Assembly (NCBI GenBank): GCA_026398895.1 | Contig: JAPLRZ010000047.1 | Span: 1 to 64,000 of the forward strand | Reading direction: 5' to 3' | Length of the DNA: 64,000 bases | From: Methylococcales bacterium | Lineage (GTDB): Bacteria > Pseudomonadota > Gammaproteobacteria > Methylococcales > Methylomonadaceae | In this document: positions 1 through 8,726 of the stretch, piece by piece | Layout: each line of letters opens with the position of its first letter | Position numbering within the stretch: position 1 is the first letter of the stretch | The notes under the pieces: generated by a model | Databases searched by the model: none | What the model saw: only the letters and a program-made list of their open reading frames with translations | What the model was told of the DNA's origin: nothing | Translations under genes and position numbers: made by a program

Positions 1-134
1 CTATGGCGGTCATTAGTAACTGTTATCGACTACAGAGAGATTTGTTTAACGAGGTGATTGCTTCGTTCATTGCTGGCTTTATGCCAACCATGCAACATTT
101 GAACCCACAATTTGAATCCTCCGTCAATGCGTAA
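1..134 (+). CDS. 3' end of an unrecognised CDS entering from the left edge
   Basis: An open frame runs in from the window edge and stops at a TAA at 132-134. The last residues are about 44 amino acids ending in FESSVNA. The stretch is moderately hydrophobic with no motif I recognise. It lies upstream of and in the same direction as the zur-like gene, but with an AT-rich gap of about 160 bases containing a Zur-type palindrome, so it is probably a separate transcription unit. It could also be a chance open frame; the left edge hides the rest. Confidence 0.35.
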   Translation, partial: MAVISNCYRLQRDLFNEVIASFIAGFMPTMQHLNPQFESSVNA

Positions 135-258
135 CTTCTAATAATGTATTTTTTATTTTTATCGTGAAAAAATTTCATATTACACTGCTCAACAAAGTAT
201 GTGGTTTATGTTGAAAAAATCATCGGTAGTTGATCGCATAACACACTTTGCAATTGAA

Positions 259-273
259 TGTTATACTATAACA
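259..273. promoter_or_regulatory. Zur-box-like operator upstream of zur
   Basis: TGTTATACTATAACA is a perfect 7+1+7 inverted repeat. It matches the form of the gammaproteobacterial Zur operator as I know it (TGTTATAnTATAACA). It lies 23 bases before the ATG at 297 and would overlap the alternative ATG at 258, which argues for the later start and for autoregulation by zinc-bound Zur. The same pattern occurs before the receptor gene downstream. Confidence 0.75.
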
Positions 274-296
274 CTCACTATCCTGCTGCTATCATC

Positions 297-797
297 ATGA
301 CACTAAATGATTTACCTAATCAAAAACACAACCATAAACAATGCGTGAGTAACGCACTCGCAATGGCTGAACAGGTTTGTCTGGAACGTGGGGTGCAATT
401 AACGCCGATTCGTTATCAGGTGTTAGAACTAATCTGGGAAAGTCACAAAGCGGTCAAAGCTTACGAATTGCTAGATCGTATCAAACCGCTACAAATGGCA
501 GCAAAACCACCGACTATTTATCGGGCTTTAGAATTTTTGAGCGAACAAGGCTTTATTCATCGCGTGGAAAGTCTGAATGCGTTTATCGGTTGCCGCTGCT
601 CAAACGCACCACATGAGCAATTATTGTTGATTTGTAAAAACTGTCAGGAAGTTGAAGAACGCACCGCGCCTAAGGTAATGCAGGCATTATCGGAAGAATT
701 CAACGACGCGGAATTTATTGTCCATAGTAAAGCGATTGAGATTCATGGGTTGTGTAGTCAATGTGCCGCCTCTGTAGCTACAGATTTATCTGATTAA
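297..797 (+). CDS. zur: Zinc uptake regulator Zur (Fur family)
   Basis: Zinc-sensing repressor that, when zinc-loaded, shuts off zinc uptake genes. The frame opens at 258, but the ATG at 297 (166 residues) is preferred because an operator palindrome covers 259-273. The N-terminal winged helix carries LTPIRYQVLELI and the highly conserved AKPPTIYRALEFL segment, followed by EQGFIHRVES, all typical of Zur and not of iron Fur. The C-terminal part has two Cys pairs (CKNC and CSQC) that form the structural zinc site, and an HGLC segment. The next gene on the same strand is a ZnuD-type receptor with its own operator, which supports zinc rather than iron. The assignment rests on family resemblance to E. 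coli Zur. Confidence 0.9.
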   Translation: MTLNDLPNQKHNHKQCVSNALAMAEQVCLERGVQLTPIRYQVLELIWESHKAVKAYELLDRIKPLQMAAKPPTIYRALEFLSEQGFIHRVESLNAFIGCRCSNAPHEQLLLICKNCQEVEERTAPKVMQALSEEFNDAEFIVHSKAIEIHGLCSQCAASVATDLSD

Positions 798-841
798 AAT
801 TACGCTTGAAATATCATCCAATAAATGCTTGCCTGTAGTTA

Positions 842-856
842 TGTTATAACATAACA
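842..856. promoter_or_regulatory. Zur-box-like operator upstream of znuD
   Basis: TGTTATAACATAACA is a 7+1+7 inverted repeat with one mismatch between arms, closely like the palindrome before zur. It lies 36-50 bases before the likely znuD start at 892, a position suited to repression. This predicts that the receptor is made only when zinc is scarce. Confidence 0.7.
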
Positions 857-891
857 TACGACATCCTTTATTAATCCAGATGTTTACCATT

Positions 892-2937
892 ATGCAAAAA
901 ATCCTTCCGCTTGTTTTCCTATCCATCACAACAGCACAAGCTGCTGACAACGGAATTAAAGAATTAGATACCATACTGGTTAGTTCACCAATGCCAATAT
1001 CCAGTTCAAAATCAGCTATACCTGTCACTGTATTGACGGGTGATGCACTGCATACAAAAATGGGAACGACCATCGGTGATACATTAAAAAATGAATTGGG
1101 CGTGACCAGTCAATCGTTTGGTGCGGGTGTCGGTTCGCCTGTGATACGCGGACAATCAGGACCACGCGTACAGGTGTTGCAAAATAGCATGGGCAATAAT
1201 GATGTGTCGTCATTGAGTCCAGACCATGCCAACGGGGTTGAACCCATTTTAGCCGAACGCATTGAGGTATTTCGTGGCCCGTCTACCTTGTTATACGGTA
1301 ATGGAGCGATAGGCGGTATCATCAATGTGATAGACAACCGCATCCCTGAAAAAACGTTCGATAAAATAATCGCTGGGGCAGGGGAGCAACGCTACGATTC
1401 TGTCACTAATGAAACCTCCAGCGTCATTAAACTAGAAGGTAGTAAAAGCGGCTTCTCCTATCATGTCGATGGATTTTATCGTGACCAAGGTAATACTCAT
1501 ATTGGCGGCACAGCCATTGATGAAGCGGCAGTGCAAATTAACGACCCTAGTTTTGTCGCACCTCAGAATTCAACAGGCGTAATTAACAATAGCCAAGCTC
1601 GTTCACGCGGTGGTTCAGTCGGTGTTTCTATGGTGGGTGAGGCTGGATTAGTGGGCGCGTCTATTAATCAATTAGAGAAAAACTACGGTATTCCCTCCGA
1701 TGGCACAGGCGGCGCACCTGTCACCGTGGACTTAAAACAAACCAAATACGATTTTAAGGCGCAACTCAATCAGCCATTTGCTTTCGCTGAAAAACTTAAA
1801 ATGAAATTTGGCTATACCGATTATCAACACACAGAAAAAGATGGCGGTATACCCGCGACCCAGTTTTTAAACAAATCTTACGCCAGCCGCTTGGAATTGG
1901 AACAGAAACCTATCGGCGCATTAACAGGTTCACTGGGTTTTCAATCCACTAACAGCCAATTTTCAGCGATTAATGCGGATGGCTCTGTGCCGTTAGTCCC
2001 CAAATCTAACATTGATAGTTACGGCTTATTTGCCGTCGAGTCCTATAAACTAGGTAATGTGACTTACGAGTTAGGCGGACGTGGTGAATGGGTGACAATT
2101 TCACCCGAAAACGCAGGTAGCCTGAGTTATTTACCGATAAGTGGTTCAGCCTCTGCGTTATGGGAAGTCACAAAACAGCATCAACTCAGCTTAGCCTATA
2201 CCCATTCACAACGCGCCCCATTAATCCAAGAGCTTTATTACGATGGTGTTCATGAAGCTTCGCGTAGTTATGAATTAGGCAATGCCGACTTGGGTAAAGA
2301 ATTTTCCAATAATCTGGATGCAGGTTATCGTTTTAAAAGCGATTGGATGAACGCAGAAGTGAATTTATTTCATAACTGGGTCAGTAATTACATTTATCAG
2401 CAACGCGCAGATTATTTGTTTAACAGGGATAGCGGGGGATTTGCAGACAGCTGTACACTAGGAGAACCCTGTATTCCTGTCGAAATCAGCCAACAAGCAG
2501 GGGCGACTTTTAAAGGTTACGAAGCACAACTGAAATTCCCCTTGATGGAAAATCATTATGGCTTAGTCGATTTAAGTGTGTTCAGCGATTACACACGCGG
2601 CACATTCAATAAAGGCAGTGATGTGCCACGAATGCCGCCACTGCGCTACGGCGTACAACTGAGTTATGAGAAAAACAACTTTACTAGCAATGTGCGTTTA
2701 ACACGCGGAGAAGCTCAAACTCATGCAGGCGCGAATGAAACCAGCACCCCTAGTTATTTATTACTCAATATCGGCACACAATATCATATTGCCACTGTTG
2801 CTGAGGCGGACATCATGCTATTTGCCAATGCTAAAAATCTGTTGAATGAAAATATCCGTAATTCAACCTCTTATCTGCGTAATTTTGCTCCCGATGCAGG
2901 GCGTAGCGCGGAAGTTGGGATTCGAGTGAGCTATTAA
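892..2937 (+). CDS. znuD: TonB-dependent zinc receptor, ZnuD type
   Basis: Outer-membrane receptor expected to import zinc (or a zinc complex) with energy from TonB. The ATG at 892 starts a clear signal peptide (MQKILPLVFLSITTAQA, cut before ADN); an ATG at 880 is also possible. The plug domain follows, with IRGQSGPRVQVLQN, SLSPDHANGVEP, RIEVFRGPSTLLYG and GAIGGIINVID, all features of the ZnuD branch. The remaining roughly 550 residues form the barrel, ending in an aromatic residue (VSY). The Zur-type operator upstream and adjacency to zur give independent support for zinc. Length (681 residues) is normal. Substrate choice between free zinc and heme-like ligands cannot be decided from sequence. 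Confidence 0.88.
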   Translation: MQKILPLVFLSITTAQAADNGIKELDTILVSSPMPISSSKSAIPVTVLTGDALHTKMGTTIGDTLKNELGVTSQSFGAGVGSPVIRGQSGPRVQVLQNSMGNNDVSSLSPDHANGVEPILAERIEVFRGPSTLLYGNGAIGGIINVIDNRIPEKTFDKIIAGAGEQRYDSVTNETSSVIKLEGSKSGFSYHVDGFYRDQGNTHIGGTAIDEAAVQINDPSFVAPQNSTGVINNSQARSRGGSVGVSMVGEAGLVGASINQLEKNYGIPSDGTGGAPVTVDLKQTKYDFKAQLNQPFAFAEKLKMKFGYTDYQHTEKDGGIPATQFLNKSYASRLELEQKPIGALTGSLGFQSTNSQFSAINADGSVPLVPKSNIDSYGLFAVESYKLGNVTYELGGRGEWVTISPENAGSLSYLPISGSASALWEVTKQHQLSLAYTHSQRAPLIQELYYDGVHEASRSYELGNADLGKEFSNNLDAGYRFKSDWMNAEVNLFHNWVSNYIYQQRADYLFNRDSGGFADSCTLGEPCIPVEISQQAGATFKGYEAQLKFPLMENHYGLVDLSVFSDYTRGTFNKGSDVPRMPPLRYGVQLSYEKNNFTSNVRLTRGEAQTHAGANETSTPSYLLLNIGTQYHIATVAEADIMLFANAKNLLNENIRNSTSYLRNFAPDAGRSAEVGIRVSY

Positions 2938-3004
2938 TCTACGTTTTTTTTGAACGCTATTAAAAACTGGTAGTGGGTTAAATCTATTGTTTTTACTTTT
3001 AGGC

Positions 3005-3038
3005 ATGACTGCCAGTCCTTTAAAGGACTGGCAGTCAT
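3005..3038. repeat. Perfect 34-base palindrome, copy 1
   Basis: ATGACTGCCAGTCCTTT followed at once by its exact reverse complement. It lies between the convergent ends of znuD and the cytochrome-like gene, where it could end transcription from both sides. An identical palindrome occurs at 59072-59105, so it is a dispersed element and not merely a local terminator. Confidence 0.85.
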
Positions 3039-3064
3039 TAATTTTCTCTTTAGTGAGAGCGTGG

Positions 3065-3979
3065 TTATTTTTTCAAGGAGTTAAACAGGTTATTAATTAA
3101 TGGCCAAACGCGCGTTAGCCATTGTTCTGCTACAAACACAGTAGCGGGTTTAATCGAGCTTGCTAAGGTTTTAATCACTACCCAGACTCTATCTGCAATA
3201 GACGCATCTGTGCTGTCACGTTGTTGTAAATAACGCGAACCAAAACCATCGATAAAGACAGGTTTAAATAGCCACATTTCTAACACAGAGGTGACCAACA
3301 TAAAGGTGAAGGAGATGCCCATACCCATACCTGCAAAAATGACTAACCACGCAAACATCGGGTGAATTTTCGTTAGCCACCATGACAAAATATCAGTCAG
3401 TAAAAACGCATAAGGCATACCGATAGCAATACACTTGTATTGGGTAGTCGTTGTTTCGGCAGAGCTAAAAATATAGCCGACAAACATGAAGATAAAACTA
3501 ATGCCAAATAAGTGAATATGTGACACACGCGTTAATGAAGAAAAAGTCGCGCCTTCATCTTGAGTGGTGTAGGATTTTAGTGTCTCAAACTTAGTAAAAT
3601 CTGGCAGGCTGGCTGCTTCTTTGTTATGACACATGACGCACTTTTTTTCAATAATTTTATCGATACCATCGTCTTTGTAATCGTCAGCATCTGCACCATC
3701 TCTGACCCATTTCATAATAGCAAAACGCTCTTGTTCAGAGGCGTTCTCTTTCATTGATCCATTCAGTTTGACTTCTAATGCTGTACCTGAACGGTTGCCG
3801 TAATAGCTGTACACAATATCATCAACCGATAAGCCGAATTTTCCATCCGCCATGCCGTGTGTGAATAATATTTGAATAAGGGCAAAAAGATAACCTACAG
3901 CTACGGTACAGAGGTAGCCTGTAAATAATACTTTTAGCGGTGTGTCGTGATCTTTTAGCGGGGTATATTTGTTTGTCAT
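3065..3979 (-). CDS. Polytopic membrane protein with one cytochrome c haem motif
   Basis: 304-residue inner-membrane protein of unknown function. One transmembrane helix lies near residues 17-41. A periplasmic-looking loop holds a single CVMCH motif (Cys114, Cys117, His118), the covalent haem c site. Three or four further helices follow between about 150 and 235 (for example HLFGISFIFMFVGYIF), then a basic, amphipathic tail. Several His residues in the helices (VSHIHLFG, KIHP) could bind a second haem. It stands alone, convergent with znuD. Function could be electron transfer or redox sensing; no partner gene is adjacent. The haem motif is seen directly, the role is not. Confidence 0.75.
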   Translation of the reverse strand: MTNKYTPLKDHDTPLKVLFTGYLCTVAVGYLFALIQILFTHGMADGKFGLSVDDIVYSYYGNRSGTALEVKLNGSMKENASEQERFAIMKWVRDGADADDYKDDGIDKIIEKKCVMCHNKEAASLPDFTKFETLKSYTTQDEGATFSSLTRVSHIHLFGISFIFMFVGYIFSSAETTTTQYKCIAIGMPYAFLLTDILSWWLTKIHPMFAWLVIFAGMGMGISFTFMLVTSVLEMWLFKPVFIDGFGSRYLQQRDSTDASIADRVWVVIKTLASSIKPATVFVAEQWLTRVWPLINNLFNSLKK

Positions 3980-4133
3980 AGTTCTTTAGTAGGAAGTTTA
4001 AACTGAGGTTAGTTATACCTACTACAAAGCAAACTGGCAAGCTTAAGCTTGTTGAATAGCACTTAAAACTGTGTACAAGTGGGAGGATTTATCGGAATAC
4101 TGTCGCGGTGCAGTGGGCAAAATAACGCACGTT

Positions 4134-4610
4134 TTAGAATTTTTTTCCTTTGGTATCATGAGGTTCAGCCCAAAAACCAGAATGCGTAGAAATAGTTACA
4201 TTGTCTGCTCTGCTATCTTCTACTCTTAGTTTTCTTTCTATTTTTACAATTTTGCGTCTACGTTCAGCTTTGCGTTTATTATTTCTTCCTCTATCAACCA
4301 CAGATTTGAACACTCGTCTATCATTGCTCCAATGCCTGACGTGAAATTCTTGCAAACCAATATATTTGCCATTGATTAGTTTTTTATTCAGTTGTCTGAT
4401 GACGCGCTGACCAACAGAGTCAGGCTCGATGTCAACCAATGCGTAATATTCGATGGTGTTGGTTTGGACGATTTCATACCGCCAAAATGAAATACTTTCT
4501 ATGCGACCACTGGCACTAAACATCCCACCCTTAAGCACAGGTTTAATGAATGCTTCTACATGATAATCCGAGGTGGTGCTAGGTATTTTTTTTAAAATAA
4601 TGATCATCAA
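4134..4610 (-). CDS. Small RRM-like protein with basic tail
   Basis: 158 residues. The first half resembles an RNA-recognition fold: a hydrophobic strand at the very start (IIILKKIP), a helix with VEAFIKPVLKGG, then strands through YYALVDIEPDSVGQRVIRQLN and a segment around KYIGLQEFHVRHW. The second half has a strongly basic stretch around residues 108-130 (RGRNNKRKAERRRKI), fitting nucleic-acid binding. I cannot name the family with certainty; an RNA-binding role is inference from fold-like features and charge. No gene is close enough to suggest an operon. Confidence 0.6.
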   Translation of the reverse strand: MMIIILKKIPSTTSDYHVEAFIKPVLKGGMFSASGRIESISFWRYEIVQTNTIEYYALVDIEPDSVGQRVIRQLNKKLINGKYIGLQEFHVRHWSNDRRVFKSVVDRGRNNKRKAERRRKIVKIERKLRVEDSRADNVTISTHSGFWAEPHDTKGKKF

Positions 4611-4652
4611 AACTCCTGACTTCAGGTGTCAAGTAACCCATAATAAATTATT

Positions 4653-4790
4653 ATGAATAAATCACCTCTCTATCAAAGGGCAGAGGCAGCGTCGATTTTT
4701 GCTAAGACTTCAACTCCAGTTGACTTAACGGATTATCAAAGAGCATTTATCGCACCAGAAACATTATTTTTATTGCTTTACAATCGCTAG
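4653..4790 (+). CDS. Possible 45-residue protein, unrecognised
   Basis: Short frame starting MNKSPLYQRAEAAS and ending LLLYNR. The composition is protein-like (alternating polar and hydrophobic residues), but there is no convincing ribosome site and no known family. It is the only coding candidate in the 344-base gap 4611-4954; it may be the leftover of a longer gene. Treat as tentative. Confidence 0.25.
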   Translation: MNKSPLYQRAEAASIFAKTSTPVDLTDYQRAFIAPETLFLLLYNR

Positions 4791-4827
4791 ATGTAGTCAC
4801 GAAAAAATTTTAACGTACCCACTAAAA

Positions 4828-4859
4828 CAAAGTAGGTGCGACTTGTCGCACCTACTTTG
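4828..4859. terminator. Perfect stem-loop in the gap after ybiT
   Basis: CAAAGTAGGTGCGAC, two bases, then its exact reverse complement: a 15-base-pair stem with a very tight loop. It lies about 95 bases beyond the ybiT stop on the minus strand, so it could end that transcript. No clear T-run follows on either strand, so it may equally be a dispersed palindrome. Confidence 0.5.
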
Positions 4860-4954
4860 ATGACCTAACGTTTTCTATTTACTTAGCAAATATAGCAAAG
4901 ATTTGATTTTTTATCTGCTAACGTGGCTATTTATGCGTAAACTAAGCCAGTAAT

Positions 4955-6541
4955 TTAACCCTGAGTAGTTAAATAATCCTCATAATTACCGTTAAAATCA
5001 ACGATACCATGTGGTGTTAATTCGATAATGCGTGTTGCTAGTGAGGAAACAAATTCTCTATCATGGCTGACAAAAATTAGCGTACCTGGATAACTTTCTA
5101 AGGCGTTATTTAAAGACTCAATCGATTCCATATCCAAATGGTTAGTCGGTTCATCCATTACCATGATGTTATTTTTTTGCAGGATTAGTTTACCAAATAA
5201 CATTCGACCTTGTTCACCACCTGACAGCACTTTCACAGGTTTATTAATATCATCCGACGTAAATAATAAACGCCCCAGCGTCCCACGCATAGTTTGATCG
5301 TCATCGGACTCTTTACGCCACTGCCCCATCCATTCAATCAGCGTTAAATCTTCAGCAAAATCATCAGCGTGGTCTTGAGCAAAATAACCGACTTCTGAAT
5401 TTTCTGACCATTTGACGATGCCCGTATCGGGTGTTAACTCACCCACTAAGGTTTTAAGCAAAGTCGATTTACCAATCCCGTTTGCCCCTATCACCGCAAT
5501 ACGTTCACCGACTGCCACCATTAAATTCAGATTTTTAAATAATGGTTCGCTACCATAGCCTTTACTCAAGCCTTCGACTTCTAAGGCTAAACGATGCAGT
5601 TTTTTAGTTTGCTCAAAGCGTATAAATGGATTGACGCGGCTAGACGGTTTTACCTCATCGAGTTTGATTTTATCTAATTGCTTGGCGCGTGAAGTGGCTT
5701 GTTTTGCTTTTGAGGCATTGGCAGAAAAGCGACGTACAAAGGCTTGTAATTCAACAATTTGAGTTTTTTTCTTGGCATTACCTGCCAATAAGCTGGCACG
5801 AACTTCACTAACAGCGACCATATAATCATCATAGTTGCCCGAATAAACGCGCAATTCACCATAATCCATGTCTGCCATGTGAGTGCAAATACTGTTTAAA
5901 AAATGGCGATCATGCGAGATAATGACCATTGTGCAGTCACGCGCATTCAGCATATCTTCCAGCCAGCGTATGGTATTAATATCGAGGTTGTTAGTCGGTT
6001 CGTCTAATAACATAATGTCTGGGTTAGCGAACAACGCTTGCGCCAATAACACCCGTAATTTCCAACCAGGTGCAACTGCACTCATTAAACCAGAGTGTTG
6101 TTCTAGCGGAATATCTAGCCCCAGCAATAATTCACTCGCACGCGATTCGGCGGTGTAGCCGCCGTATTCCGCAAACACCGATTCCAAATTAGCGGCGTGC
6201 ATATAATCGTCTTCCGTTGCTTCTAAATTGGCATAAATAGCATCACGCTCTGACATTGCCGCCCACATTTCCGTATGCCCCATAAGCACAACATCCAACA
6301 CGCGGTAATCTTCATAGGCGAATTGATCTTGACGCAATACGCCCAGACGTTCATTAGGACTGATACTGACATTGCCTGCGGACGGTTCTAAATCGCCGCT
6401 TAATATTTTCATAAAAGTCGATTTACCGCAGCCGTTCGCGCCAATTAAGCCGTAACGATTGCCGTCGCCAAATTTGACAGAGACGTTTTCAAACAAGGGT
6501 TTTGCCCCAAATTGCATGGTGATATTAGCTGTAGAAATCAA
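4955..6541 (-). CDS. ybiT: ABC-F family ATPase YbiT
   Basis: Soluble tandem ABC ATPase (528 residues) of the ABC-F group, which acts on ribosomes and not in membrane transport. The first Walker A is GANGCGKST at residues 34-42, with Walker B in [12 protein letters not shown]. As in E. coli YbiT, the first signature motif is replaced by [10 protein letters not shown]. The linker carries [17 protein letters not shown], typical of YbiT. The second Walker A is GANGIGKST near 351-359, with LSGGEQGRM and [18 protein letters not shown]. The start at 6541 gives full alignment with the E. coli protein from [12 protein letters not shown]. It stands alone as a single gene. Confidence 0.93.
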   Translation of the reverse strand: MISTANITMQFGAKPLFENVSVKFGDGNRYGLIGANGCGKSTFMKILSGDLEPSAGNVSISPNERLGVLRQDQFAYEDYRVLDVVLMGHTEMWAAMSERDAIYANLEATEDDYMHAANLESVFAEYGGYTAESRASELLLGLDIPLEQHSGLMSAVAPGWKLRVLLAQALFANPDIMLLDEPTNNLDINTIRWLEDMLNARDCTMVIISHDRHFLNSICTHMADMDYGELRVYSGNYDDYMVAVSEVRASLLAGNAKKKTQIVELQAFVRRFSANASKAKQATSRAKQLDKIKLDEVKPSSRVNPFIRFEQTKKLHRLALEVEGLSKGYGSEPLFKNLNLMVAVGERIAVIGANGIGKSTLLKTLVGELTPDTGIVKWSENSEVGYFAQDHADDFAEDLTLIEWMGQWRKESDDDQTMRGTLGRLLFTSDDINKPVKVLSGGEQGRMLFGKLILQKNNIMVMDEPTNHLDMESIESLNNALESYPGTLIFVSHDREFVSSLATRIIELTPHGIVDFNGNYEDYLTTQG

Positions 6542-6630
6542 AGTTTGTTTTCCGAGTGAGTTTTAGTAAGAGGGATTAGGTAGGCATTCTATCAGGTTTT
6601 GGGAGTATTCAGTTAGGAGTCCAATAGCGT

Positions 6631-6664
6631 CAGCGATTAGCTAGAAAATAGCTAACGCTGTTTT
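6631..6664. terminator. Imperfect stem-loop between the NYN gene and ybiT
   Basis: CAGCGATTAGCTA and TAGCTAACGCTG pair around a short A-rich loop, with one bulge, followed by TTTT on the plus strand. It sits just after the stop of the NYN gene on the minus strand and before the ybiT start. It may end the ppnP-NYN transcript, although the T-run is on the opposite strand. Confidence 0.4.
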
Positions 6665-6682
6665 ACTCCTGTGAGCAGAAAA

Positions 6683-7156
6683 CTACAGTAGCAACTTATT
6701 GTCTATGGCAATAAACCGTTGAGCGGCATTAATAAGTGAGGGGGCGGTTAATGTCGGTACACCGTAGACCTCGGTACTTACACCATAAGACTGGCTAACT
6801 TTATGCAGTAACAAATCAAAATCACCATCGCCTGATAACAAGGTAATGACATCGACTTGTGCGGCGAATTCCATGACATCTAGGGTGATGCCGACATCCC
6901 AATCGCCTTTGGCAGTGCCATCACGCCGTTGAATATAGGGCTTGAGCTTTACCTCAAAACCGATGTGTCTGAGTATATCCTGAAAGCCCCGTTGTTTACT
7001 GTCGCCTTTATCAATGGCATACGCACACGCTGTTACTATTTCACGATTAACGGTCGCCTGATTCCAAAACCTCTGATAATCAAAATGCCGCTGGTAGGCT
7101 TGTTTAGTGGTGTAGTAGATGTTCTGCACATCGACAAATAGGGCGACTTTTTCCAC
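6683..7156 (-). CDS. NYN-domain (PIN-like) nuclease, LabA/DUF88 type
   Basis: 157 residues covering one NYN domain, a PIN-like fold usually acting as an RNase. Acidic metal-binding positions are visible: D9 in FVDVQNIYYT (with N12), the aspartates of KGDWDVGITLDVMEF, and LLSGDGDFDLLL. The start codon is GTG, four bases beyond the stop of ppnP, so the two genes form one operon and are probably translationally coupled. RNA target unknown. The family is secure; the pairing with a nucleoside phosphorylase suggests, but does not prove, a link to RNA or nucleotide turnover. Confidence 0.82.
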   Translation of the reverse strand: MEKVALFVDVQNIYYTTKQAYQRHFDYQRFWNQATVNREIVTACAYAIDKGDSKQRGFQDILRHIGFEVKLKPYIQRRDGTAKGDWDVGITLDVMEFAAQVDVITLLSGDGDFDLLLHKVSQSYGVSTEVYGVPTLTAPSLINAAQRFIAIDNKLLL

Positions 7157-7160
7157 GCAG

Positions 7161-7472
7161 TTATTTGAGAAATGAACAAATATAATCGGTAGGCGTGTTC
7201 ACTTTTACAGTGAACTTGGCATTAGCAGGCACACTAAACGCTTCGCCACCTTTAACAGTTTGCCACTCACTTTCGGGTAATAATACCTCAAGCTCGCCAT
7301 CGATAATTTCCATCAATTCAGCATCGGCTGTGTTAAAGGTGTATTCACCCGCCAACATAAAGCCTAGCGTTTTCATGGTGCCATCGGCAAATTTAAGGGT
7401 ACGACTACTGACATTGCCGCCAAAATAGACGTTGGCTTTTTTAATCACAGTGACGTTATGAAATTCTGACAT
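7161..7472 (-). CDS. ppnP: Pyrimidine/purine nucleoside phosphorylase PpnP
   Basis: 103 residues, a single small cupin barrel of the PpnP (formerly YaiE) family, which cleaves many nucleosides with phosphate to give ribose-1-phosphate and the free base. Recognisable stretches are NVTVIKKANVYFGG, SRTLKFADGTMKTLGFMLAGEY, LMEIIDGELEVLLP and the C-terminal YICSFL. Length and start match the family. It is the first gene of an operon with the NYN protein. Confidence 0.88.
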   Translation of the reverse strand: MSEFHNVTVIKKANVYFGGNVSSRTLKFADGTMKTLGFMLAGEYTFNTADAELMEIIDGELEVLLPESEWQTVKGGEAFSVPANAKFTVKVNTPTDYICSFLK

Positions 7473-7712
7473 GATTTATCCTGACTGAAGTTGGGTAAAG
7501 AGGGGCGTAATAATAGCAGATTGTCGGTATACTTGAACGAAAAGAGTTAACTAATCCGAGTTAGATCCAAGCCTCATGAAAGCAAAAGTGGCAAATCGCG
7601 TGGTCGCAGATTCTAGGTGCGGATTTATCGGCACATACAAACTTAATCCCCATCCCCCTTACATAATTTGCTACTATTCATTCCTAAATTTGCCACCACC
7701 AAAGGCTCAGCC

Positions 7713-8726
7713 ATGTTAGGAATAAGTTATATCAAATTTGATGCCATGACCTACGTCATACACTTCAAAAATGGGCGTATTGCCAGAGAAGGACGGGGTT
7801 TGTCATTTTTCTACTTTACCCCCAATAGTTCTATTGCGGCGATTCCTATCGGTAGTAATGACTTACCGTTTATTTTTAATGAAACTACTCACGATTATCA
7901 AAGCATCTCTATTCAAGGACAGGTGACGTATAAAATCGCCAATCAAAAACAACTGGCAGAGTTGTTAGATTTTACCGTTGACCAGAATGGGGTTTCTAAA
8001 AAGAACGATACCGAAAAACTTAATCAGCGCATTATTAATGAGGCGCAAACCACGCTGTCGGCATTTATTCATGGGCTGGGTTTGAAAGATTCGATTCGTT
8101 CAGCTAAAACCGTGGAAACCAAAATTACCGAAGGGCTGAAAACCTCTCCTGCCCTAACTACCCTAGGCATTGAAATATTGACGGTGAATATTCTTGCCAT
8201 CAAAGCCACGCCCGAAATGGCGCGGGCGTTAGAAACAGAAACCCGCGAGAAATTATCCCAAGAAGCCGATCAAGCGATTTATGAACGGCGCAATTTTGCA
8301 GTAGAGCAAGAGCGGCGTATTAAAGAATCAGAGCTTAATACCGAAATTGCCGTAGAAGAAAAGAAGAAACAAATTGATGAAAAACGCATGGAAGCGGAAG
8401 TGCAAAAAGCCAATAACGAGCGGGTGTTGCGAGAAATGAAAGTGCAAGCCGATATTGCCATTGAAAACCAACGCAAACTGTTAATTGAGCAGCAAACCGC
8501 GAATGCTAGAAAAGAAGCTGACACGCAAGGTTATGTGCCGGATGCCACTCTCAAACCTTATAAAGACATGGATTGGCGCATGATTACCGCACTCAGCAAT
8601 AATCCAGACCCGCGTTTTAATATTGCTCTCGCCTTTAGACAATTGGCGGAAAATGCGGAAAAAATTGGCAATCTCAACATTAGCCCAGATTTGTTAGAGT
8701 CTATTCTAAGCAAAAATGACCATTGA
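7713..8726 (+). CDS. SPFH/band-7 domain protein with coiled coil
   Basis: About 337 residues from the ATG at 7713 (the frame opens earlier at a weak TTG, 7668). The first 190 residues resemble an SPFH domain (YVIHFKNGRIAREGRGLSFF, SIQGQVTYKIANQKQL, LGIEILTVNILAIKATPEMARAL). A long charged coiled coil follows (about 190-275, rich in Glu, Lys and Arg, e.g. EEKKKQIDEKRMEAEVQKA), then a short C-terminal domain. No clear N-terminal membrane helix. Such proteins form ring-like oligomers. It overlaps the following NAD-kinase-like frame by 11 bases, indicating one operon. Confidence 0.75.
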   Translation: MLGISYIKFDAMTYVIHFKNGRIAREGRGLSFFYFTPNSSIAAIPIGSNDLPFIFNETTHDYQSISIQGQVTYKIANQKQLAELLDFTVDQNGVSKKNDTEKLNQRIINEAQTTLSAFIHGLGLKDSIRSAKTVETKITEGLKTSPALTTLGIEILTVNILAIKATPEMARALETETREKLSQEADQAIYERRNFAVEQERRIKESELNTEIAVEEKKKQIDEKRMEAEVQKANNERVLREMKVQADIAIENQRKLLIEQQTANARKEADTQGYVPDATLKPYKDMDWRMITALSNNPDPRFNIALAFRQLAENAEKIGNLNISPDLLESILSKNDH

